A stretch of 10,257 bases of DNA from Chthoniobacter flavus (GTDB lineage: Bacteria > Verrucomicrobiota > Verrucomicrobiia > Chthoniobacterales > Terrimicrobiaceae): the NCBI GenBank assembly GCA_945863785.1, contig CAMBAQ010000057.1, positions 1 through 10,257 of the forward strand. Direction: 5' to 3'. Positions 5,395 through 10,257 of the stretch are shown here, piece after piece. Position 1 is the stretch's first letter. Each line of letters opens with the position of its first letter. The notes under the pieces are model-generated. The model searched no databases, was not told the origin of the DNA, and was given only the letters and a program-made list of their open reading frames with translations. The position numbers and the translations under genes were made by a program.

Positions 5395-5421
5395 TAAAAT
5401 CCAAAAGCAAGCTGCTTTTGG
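5395..5421 (-). terminator. Probable terminator of the - strand gene block
   Basis: CCAAAAGCA (5401-5409) and TGCTTTTGG (5413-5421) form a perfect 9-bp stem with a 3-base loop. On the - strand the stem is followed by ATTTTAG (5394-5400), a modest T-tract. It lies about 90 bases past the stop codon of the polyprenyl synthase, where the end of that transcription unit would be expected. Confidence 0.55.
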
Positions 5422-5508
5422 TATAAATCACTTCTGGGAATCCTGTCTCCCAAGCCATTTTAGGATTAGAAGAGAGCCTTCGCTGAGATTGGAAACGAAC
5501 CTCTTCTC

Positions 5509-6522
5509 TTAAAGTTTAGAGAGGAGGTGGCGAAGGTGCTCTGGGATCGAGCGCAATCCGCGTGCGTAGCGGTTGTCCTGAATGCCGTTTAATTGCTCCA
5601 AGCATTCTCCAATGAGTCGCTCGGCAATTTTTTTAGCGGCATCGATCGTTCCTGCCTCGCGAAGCATCTGGGTGAGGGCCTCAGCGCGTTCGCTATCCTC
5701 GTTGAGAAGGATCTCGCGGAGTTCGCCCACGTCTTTTCCAGACTGGAGCATAAGGAGCACGGGGAGAGTGAACTTTCCCTTTTGAAGATCCGTGCCCAGC
5801 GTTTTTCCGGATTCATCCTCATTGCCGGCAAGGTCGAGGATGTCGTCGTAGATCTGGTAAGCCACACCGAGTTTGGTGCCGTAGGTCTTGAGCGAACCGA
5901 TCACTGTCGGGCTCGCCTCGCTGATGAAGGCGCCGAGTTCGCAAGCGGCGGTGAAGAGGGCGGCCGTCTTCATCTCGATAATGCGGTAGTAGTCCGCAGT
6001 GCTGAGTTTGAGGTCGTGACGGCGTTGGGTCTGGATGATTTCTCCAGAACAAACCTCCGAGGCGGCATCCGCAATGCGGCGGCATATATCGCTATTGCTG
6101 AAATTGGTGGAAAGGCGAAGGGCGTGAGCAAAGAGGCAATCGCCAAGCAGAACCGTAATGGCGTTTCCCCATTTCGCATTCGCCGAGGCTTGGTCGCGGC
6201 GGAGTTCAGCCCCGTCCATGATGTCATCGTGGACAAGCGTGGCTATGTGGATCAGTTCCAGAATCACAGCCAGATCGACGTGGCTTGCGGTGATTTTTCC
6301 CGTCGCACCCGCCGAAAGGAGGGCGAGTGCGGGGCGAAGGCGTTTGCCGCCTGCACCGCAAACATAGGAAACATAGCCTTCGACGGCTGGGTCGAACGAT
6401 TTGGCTTGGGCACGGATGCGTTCTTCTACGGTGTAGAGGTGAGGATTGATGAGTTCAAATGCTTCGGCGAAGGAAATCACTTGGGATTCCGTTTCGTTGG
6501 CATTTTGGATGTGATTGGTCAT
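5509..6522 (-). CDS. ispB: All-trans polyprenyl diphosphate synthase (long-chain, IspB-like)
   Basis: The enzyme adds isopentenyl diphosphate units to an allylic diphosphate to make the side chain of menaquinone or ubiquinone. With the start at 6522 it is 337 residues, a normal length. Motifs in order are GGKRLRP (58-64), the first aspartate-rich motif DDIMD (99-103) followed by RR, the second motif DDILD (226-230), and K250 in QKGKFTLP. The fifth residue before the first motif is alanine, not the bulky aromatic that limits short-chain enzymes, so a long product is expected; exact length cannot be read from sequence. A longer frame opens at 6579 but would overlap the dehydrogenase by 46 bases. 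The ATG at 6522 leaves an 11-base gap and gives a family-typical N-terminus, so I prefer it. The symbol marks the family, not a proven octaprenyl product. Confidence 0.92.
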   Translation of the reverse strand: MTNHIQNANETESQVISFAEAFELINPHLYTVEERIRAQAKSFDPAVEGYVSYVCGAGGKRLRPALALLSAGATGKITASHVDLAVILELIHIATLVHDDIMDGAELRRDQASANAKWGNAITVLLGDCLFAHALRLSTNFSNSDICRRIADAASEVCSGEIIQTQRRHDLKLSTADYYRIIEMKTAALFTAACELGAFISEASPTVIGSLKTYGTKLGVAYQIYDDILDLAGNEDESGKTLGTDLQKGKFTLPVLLMLQSGKDVGELREILLNEDSERAEALTQMLREAGTIDAAKKIAERLIGECLEQLNGIQDNRYARGLRSIPEHLRHLLSKL

Positions 6523-6533
6523 CGTAAGTAGAA

Positions 6534-7349
6534 TTAAAGTTTTGCCGAGTTCATCGCAAGGATCCTGCGGACGATACAAAAAGGAATCATCAAGGCGACG
6601 GCTACCGCAGCAGCAAGAAGAGGACCTGGAATGACGCGCGCGCGTTCCCGAGCCACAGCTTCGAGGCCAGTCCTGACAGCCTCTTGCGCAGAAACCACAA
6701 TGGCTGGAAAAGTTTTGAAATGGGAGGCTTGGTCTTCTTCTCCAGGTCTTGTTGCGGTGTCAAAAAACTCAGTGGGCACTGGCCCGGGGCAGAGCGCTGT
6801 GACCGAGATGCCTTGGGGACGAAGCTCCATAGCAAGCGCCTCGGAGAAACTTGTCACGTACGCTTTGGTTGCTGAGTAAACCGCCATTTGTGGGATCGGA
6901 AAAAAGCCCGCCACGCTGCTGACATTCAAGATTGCACCACGGCCATTTTCGAGCATTCCCTGCACCAGAAGATGAGTGAGGTGGGTGAGTGAGGTGATAT
7001 TTAAATCGATCATGTTTTCCACACGTTCCCAATCGCTGGTGTCAAAGGGCCCGTGATCACCTAGGCCGGCGTTGTTAACAAGGAAGTTCACCTCAATGTC
7101 TTCGTCGGTGAGCCAGTCGGCTAAGGCGTGGCGGCGTTCCGCTAGCGTGACGTCGGCTGCAAAAATCCTGACATCCAAGTTCGGGTGGAGTTCACGGAGG
7201 TGGGTGGCGAGGGCGTCTAAGCGGTCGATCCGACGAGCCACAAGGATGAGACGGGAAGCATAGGGGGCGAGTTGGTGCGAAAACTCTTCACCAAGGCCGG
7301 ATGAGGCGCCCGTGATTAGGGCCGTGCAGTTATTAAAAAAATTCATCAT
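6534..7349 (-). CDS. Short-chain dehydrogenase/reductase with C-terminal membrane anchor
   Basis: This is a classical SDR of 271 residues that would reduce or oxidise a carbonyl or alcohol with NAD(P). The cofactor motif TGASSGLG is at 13-20 and the arginines after the second strand (VARR, 37-40) favour NADP(H). NNAG is at 92-95. The catalytic set is N117, S145 in NVSSVAG, Y158 and K162 in YSATK. PGPVPTEF (188-195) is the usual segment after the active site. Residues about 244-262 are strongly hydrophobic and followed by RR, which suggests a single membrane anchor. The substrate is unknown; membrane attachment and the neighbouring polyprenyl synthase hint at a lipid or isoprenoid. An ATG pair at 7349/7346 starts the gene, without a good ribosome binding site. 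Confidence 0.92.
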   Translation of the reverse strand: MMNFFNNCTALITGASSGLGEEFSHQLAPYASRLILVARRIDRLDALATHLRELHPNLDVRIFAADVTLAERRHALADWLTDEDIEVNFLVNNAGLGDHGPFDTSDWERVENMIDLNITSLTHLTHLLVQGMLENGRGAILNVSSVAGFFPIPQMAVYSATKAYVTSFSEALAMELRPQGISVTALCPGPVPTEFFDTATRPGEEDQASHFKTFPAIVVSAQEAVRTGLEAVARERARVIPGPLLAAAVAVALMIPFCIVRRILAMNSAKL

Positions 7350-7423
7350 TGGGGCTGCGCGATTATCGTCGGGAGTGAATCAGCATTTTCTAAGATACGA
7401 ACACAAGGAGCAGAGGGATACTT

Positions 7424-8272
7424 TCAGGCGATTTTTTCAAGAAAAAGTCGGGTCACCAAACTGCTCGTGACTGGCTTGCTCGAGTAATAGCTGCCATTCA
7501 CCGGAGCGATGTCCGGTTGGGTGCGTCCAACGGCGGTGGTGACAAAGTGGTGGTCGCAAAGAACGCCATTTGTGGGATCCATGCCGATCCAGCCCGCACC
7601 GGGAAGATAGGCTTCCACCCAGGCGTGCATGGCGCTCGAAGCCTTTTTATCTTCCTCGGGCTTGTCACCTTCCCATACGAAGCCGCTGGCGAGGCGTGTT
7701 GCGAGGCCGTTTTGTCGGAGAGACTCGGCGAGCAGAGTTGAAAAATCGCGGCAGGATCCGGATCCGCGTTTGAGGATATCGGCGGCCGAGTGGCGGTGCG
7801 CGTCTTCGCGGCGTTCGTAGGCGATGTTCTCAAATATCCAGGAGTTGATATTCACCAAAGTCTCCACAGTCGGGCGAGGAACAGTGGGCGCAAGCGGAGA
7901 CGGGAGCTTGGCATTTTCGGCCACGGTGATGTAGGGAGCTAGTACGGCGAGTTCTTCCTCTTTGTATTGGCATGGGATTTTTAGACCGTGCGAGTCGAGG
8001 AGGAATTGAAAGGGATTTTTCTCCTGAACGCTGAGTTCTATGATGGTGCGGAAGCCTAGGCGGTTCGAGGTGTGTGGGTAAAAGCAATGGGCAACAATGT
8101 TATCAAAGAGATCTCGGCGGAACTGAATCTGGGCGTTCGAATTGCTCTGCAACTCGAAGTGATCGACTTTGATGTGTACGTCCACACGGGGATAAACTCT
8201 CAAGGTATGTGGCGAAAGAGAAACAAGGTCCTCGTAAGTGTAGAGCGTTTCTTTGGTGATTTTAAATTTCAT
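7424..8272 (-). CDS. Transglutaminase-like cysteine peptidase with bacterial N-terminal domain
   Basis: The 282 residues show a bacterial transglutaminase N-terminal beta domain (about 1-110) and a transglutaminase/protease core (about 135-240). The catalytic triad is intact: C174 in GSGSCRDFSTLL, H216 in AMHAWVEAYLPG and D232 in GMDPTNG. Such bacterial proteins are thought to act mostly as peptidases or peptide hydrolases, not cross-linkers. There is no signal peptide, so a cytoplasmic site is likely. The gene lies 69 bases after the ATP-grasp/alpha-E gene, a recurring partnership in bacteria in which a peptide ligase and a protease are encoded together. GGGAG lies 6 bases before the ATG at 8272 (- strand) and supports that start. 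Confidence 0.93.
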   Translation of the reverse strand: MKFKITKETLYTYEDLVSLSPHTLRVYPRVDVHIKVDHFELQSNSNAQIQFRRDLFDNIVAHCFYPHTSNRLGFRTIIELSVQEKNPFQFLLDSHGLKIPCQYKEEELAVLAPYITVAENAKLPSPLAPTVPRPTVETLVNINSWIFENIAYERREDAHRHSAADILKRGSGSCRDFSTLLAESLRQNGLATRLASGFVWEGDKPEEDKKASSAMHAWVEAYLPGAGWIGMDPTNGVLCDHHFVTTAVGRTQPDIAPVNGSYYSSKPVTSSLVTRLFLEKIA

Positions 8273-8341
8273 AAGCGACTCCCGAATTGGCTTTAATTTG
8301 GCACGAGCGCGGTCATTAGGCTAGGCAGAATAGGGCGCAGG

Positions 8342-10257
8342 CTAGTCTTCAAAAAGCGGTTTGGTTTCTACGTGCATGAGGACTTGGTGGTTTAAAAAAC
8401 TGTCGCAAAGGATCGTGTGGAGGGCGAGAAGTCGCTTTAAAAGACCCTCGCAATGGGTTTGAAGGGGAGATTTGCCCTGTTTTAGGGGCTTTTGCTCGGC
8501 CAAGAGGGTCTCCCAATTGGTGCTCAGAATGGACTGGATGAGGTTTTCGATCTCCGCAATGGCGCGTCCAGTTGAGGGAGACAGATTTTTTTCATTTCCT
8601 CGGATGCGAGCGACGCAGCTTGTGAGGCAGTGAACGACGGATCGCGGAGCGACGGGATTCGTCCATAGAAGCTCCAATAGCGCTAATGGCTCGATGCGCA
8701 TCTGATAGACGCGACGGTAGATGTCGCGGCTGTTCAGTAAGCGAAGAAAAGCCGAGAGGCGGATTTCCATGGCATGATCGCTCCCGCTACCGGTGGGAGG
8801 CTGCAGGAGCGGTTTCGTGATCGATGTGACGGCGTTGGCTGTGATGGCCGCACGTTCGATCAGTTGTCCGATTTCGCAGAAATTCCAACCATCGTCGGAA
8901 AGCATCGTGCACTGAGCAGTTCCGAAAAACTGAGGGATCAACTGGCGGGCGACATCGCAGAGGCGTCGACTGGAGGAGGTCAGGATCTCTTCGCTGGAAT
9001 CGGGGGCAAACTGGGAGTTTCGAAAGCGGTTCCTCAAGATGCTCAAGACGCCCCAGGCATCGAGGCTGAGCGTTTCCAAAACAGACTCGGCATTCCCCGC
9101 TGCGCGCAGGATGGTGCTCACGACCGATCCGGGTTCGCTGGTGTCCAATGTGAGGCGGTAGCGTCCAGTCGGGCTCGAAATCGTCCGCCTCGTCGGACTG
9201 CCAGCGCCCTCGAGCATCGGAAGAATCCGGTTCCAGACCGGGCGGTAGTTCATTCTTTCCGTGGGGTTGAGTTCCTCGATTTCGAGAGACTCGATGACGC
9301 TCACCATCCCGGCGAGGTCGTAGGCGCGCTCAAGATAGCGACCGATCCAGTAAAAAGCTTCTGCGACGCGACTGGTGACGCCGTGGGCTGGAATCTTGGC
9401 ATCGATTTGCCGAGAGGGATCCCACTCATCGCGTTCTTTATGCAGGTCGACCTGAACCCATGTGTCCTTGCTTCCACCGCCCAGTTCGGAGGAGGTGAAT
9501 TCCGATTCTGATGTGGAGACGCGGGTGAGTGCGCCGGGGAAGACTTCGTAGGATCCGTCAGCCTTGCGTTGGGCGAAGAGAATGTGATCTTGTCGGCGTT
9601 TGCAGCGTTCACCGTCCTGAAAGGAAATGGTTTCCGCATCGCAGTTTTGCGGTTGGGCGACGAATTGGGAGGGGTTCTCTAAAATTTCCAACTTAGCGGC
9701 TTCCAGCTTTTCGCTGCTAGGCAGCCGCCCATCGCCACCGAGGAGGATGCGCTCGCCGGAGAGCGGGCGGATGGTGAAGTTTTGCAAATCCCCCATCACA
9801 AGCTCGCGCTGATCGATGTCCCCAAGCCAGTAGGTCGAAACGGAGGGGAGGATCGGGCGTTCGTTGAGGTAGTAGCGGATGATCTGGGAGGCAAAGGGGA
9901 GGAGAGCCCGATCGTCGGAAATCTGGGATCCGATTGCATTGATCACAGCCACGCTCTGCCTTCGGACGCAGTGCGCGAGTCCTGGTATTCCCAAATTGGA
10001 ATCGCGGCGCAAAACCATCGGATCGAGCCATTGGTCGGAGACACGTGTGTAAATGACGTCCACCTTGTCCAAGCCGGAAACGGTTTTGAGATAGACGTCG
10101 TCATTCAAAACAAGCAGATCGCCACCTTGCACTAGCGGGAGTCCCATTCGGCGGGCGAGAAAGCTGTGTTCCGAGTAAGCCGGGCTTAGCGGGCCTGGGG
10201 AAAGGAGGACGACCATCGGATCGGATTCCTTCGAAAACGAGCGAAGCATTTCCAGAA
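8342..10257 (-). CDS. Circularly permuted ATP-grasp / alpha-E domain fusion protein, 5' end cut by the window
   Basis: The frame is open to the right edge of the window, so the N-terminus is missing and the ATG at 10249 is internal. The first 270 visible residues are the C-terminal half of a circularly permuted ATP-grasp domain: LLSPGPLSPAYSEHSFLARR, GLPLVQGGDLLV, DVIYTRVSDQWLDP, GIPGL, VAVINAIGSQISDDRAL, IIRYYLNERPILPSVSTYWL and later EVFPGALTRVS. From about 292 an alpha-E helical domain follows (SRVAEAFYWIGRYLERAYDL) and runs to the end. In many bacteria these two domains are separate neighbouring genes; here they are fused. ATP-grasp proteins of this type are predicted to form amide bonds, perhaps making a small peptide or tagging a molecule, with the adjacent transglutaminase-like protein removing it. 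The real substrate is unknown. Confidence 0.92.
   Translation of the reverse strand, partial: LEMLRSFSKESDPMVVLLSPGPLSPAYSEHSFLARRMGLPLVQGGDLLVLNDDVYLKTVSGLDKVDVIYTRVSDQWLDPMVLRRDSNLGIPGLAHCVRRQSVAVINAIGSQISDDRALLPFASQIIRYYLNERPILPSVSTYWLGDIDQRELVMGDLQNFTIRPLSGERILLGGDGRLPSSEKLEAAKLEILENPSQFVAQPQNCDAETISFQDGERCKRRQDHILFAQRKADGSYEVFPGALTRVSTSESEFTSSELGGGSKDTWVQVDLHKERDEWDPSRQIDAKIPAHGVTSRVAEAFYWIGRYLERAYDLAGMVSVIESLEIEELNPTERMNYRPVWNRILPMLEGAGSPTRRTISSPTGRYRLTLDTSEPGSVVSTILRAAGNAESVLETLSLDAWGVLSILRNRFRNSQFAPDSSEEILTSSSRRLCDVARQLIPQFFGTAQCTMLSDDGWNFCEIGQLIERAAITANAVTSITKPLLQPPTGSGSDHAMEIRLSAFLRLLNSRDIYRRVYQMRIEPLALLELLWTNPVAPRSVVHCLTSCVARIRGNEKNLSPSTGRAIAEIENLIQSILSTNWETLLAEQKPLKQGKSPLQTHCEGLLKRLLALHTILCDSFLNHQVLMHVETKPLFED

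Larger units (their letters stand above)
4812..5508. other. Convergent intergenic region, 697 bases, no recognisable gene
   Basis: The stretch separates the + and - gene blocks. The open frames in it are short, lack ribosome binding sites and resemble nothing I know. It holds a third ACAGAATT copy (4842-4851); a small hairpin, GCATG-TTGT-CATGC (4866-4879); an 8-bp inverted pair, TGTTGTCA/TGACAACA (4869-4876 and 4920-4927); a C8 run (4947-4954) and a G8 run (5279-5286); a 53-base foldable element (5064-5116); a near-repeat AAGGGTTGACC/AAGGGTCGACT (5152 and 5170); a CATGGCCG/CGGCCGTG hairpin (5287-5305); and a terminator-like hairpin for the - strand (5395-5421). Confidence 0.6.

Noticed and set aside
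5593..6531. 312-codon open frame on the + strand
   Set aside because: It is the antisense of the polyprenyl synthase, whose motifs are clear on the - strand; the + strand translation resembles nothing.
8298..8314. Second sigma-54-like box, TTGGCACG, on the + strand between the transglutaminase and ATP-grasp genes
   Set aside because: The -24 half is perfect, but the -12 half lacks the required GC at the right spacing, and the strand is opposite to the flanking genes.
8774..9511. 245-codon open frame on the + strand
   Set aside because: Antisense shadow of the alpha-E part of the ATP-grasp/alpha-E gene.

Overview
This window is bacterial and reads as part of the chromosome of a flagellated Gram-negative organism. 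The PVC group, Verrucomicrobiota in particular, is my suspicion from the gene mix (sigma-54-type flagellin promoter, divergent FlhF-like protein, fused circularly permuted ATP-grasp/alpha-E protein). No rRNA or other decisive marker is present, so the placement is inference.

Layout. Everything from the left edge to about 4811 is on the + strand; everything from 5509 to the right edge is on the - strand, so the two blocks converge on a 697-base gene-free stretch. The + block starts with the 3' part of purM (purine synthesis) and a hairpin terminator. A motility block follows: a near-consensus sigma-54 promoter (889-905), a short flagellin (963-1778) with a strong terminator, about 600 bases without a convincing gene that hold a broken flagellin C-terminus (2240-2350), a small FlgN-like protein (2441-2863), and an FlhF-like SRP-type GTPase homologue (3061-4191). 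The FlhF-like protein lacks the P-loop lysine and the lysine of the TKxD motif. A YkgJ-type cysteine-cluster protein (4260-4811) ends the block. The flagellin part is visibly more A+T rich than purM: by hand count 23 of 60 bases are G/C at 1261-1320, against 32 of 60 at 301-360.

The - block runs right to left: a circularly permuted ATP-grasp/alpha-E fusion (cut by the right edge), a transglutaminase-like protease with an intact Cys-His-Asp triad, a short-chain dehydrogenase with a C-terminal membrane anchor, and an all-trans polyprenyl diphosphate synthase, followed by a hairpin that looks like its terminator. Gaps of 69, 74 and 11 bases suggest one transcription unit. The first two genes belong to a known, poorly understood peptide-ligase/protease partnership. 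The last two are probably lipid or quinone metabolism.

Most worth a second look: the degenerate FlhF, the flagellin relic, the ACAGAATT-type repeats that recur in the intergenic regions (one inverted pair frames the region before the FlhF-like gene), and a 53-base foldable element in the convergent intergenic region. No CRISPR array, tRNA, rRNA or intact transposase was found.
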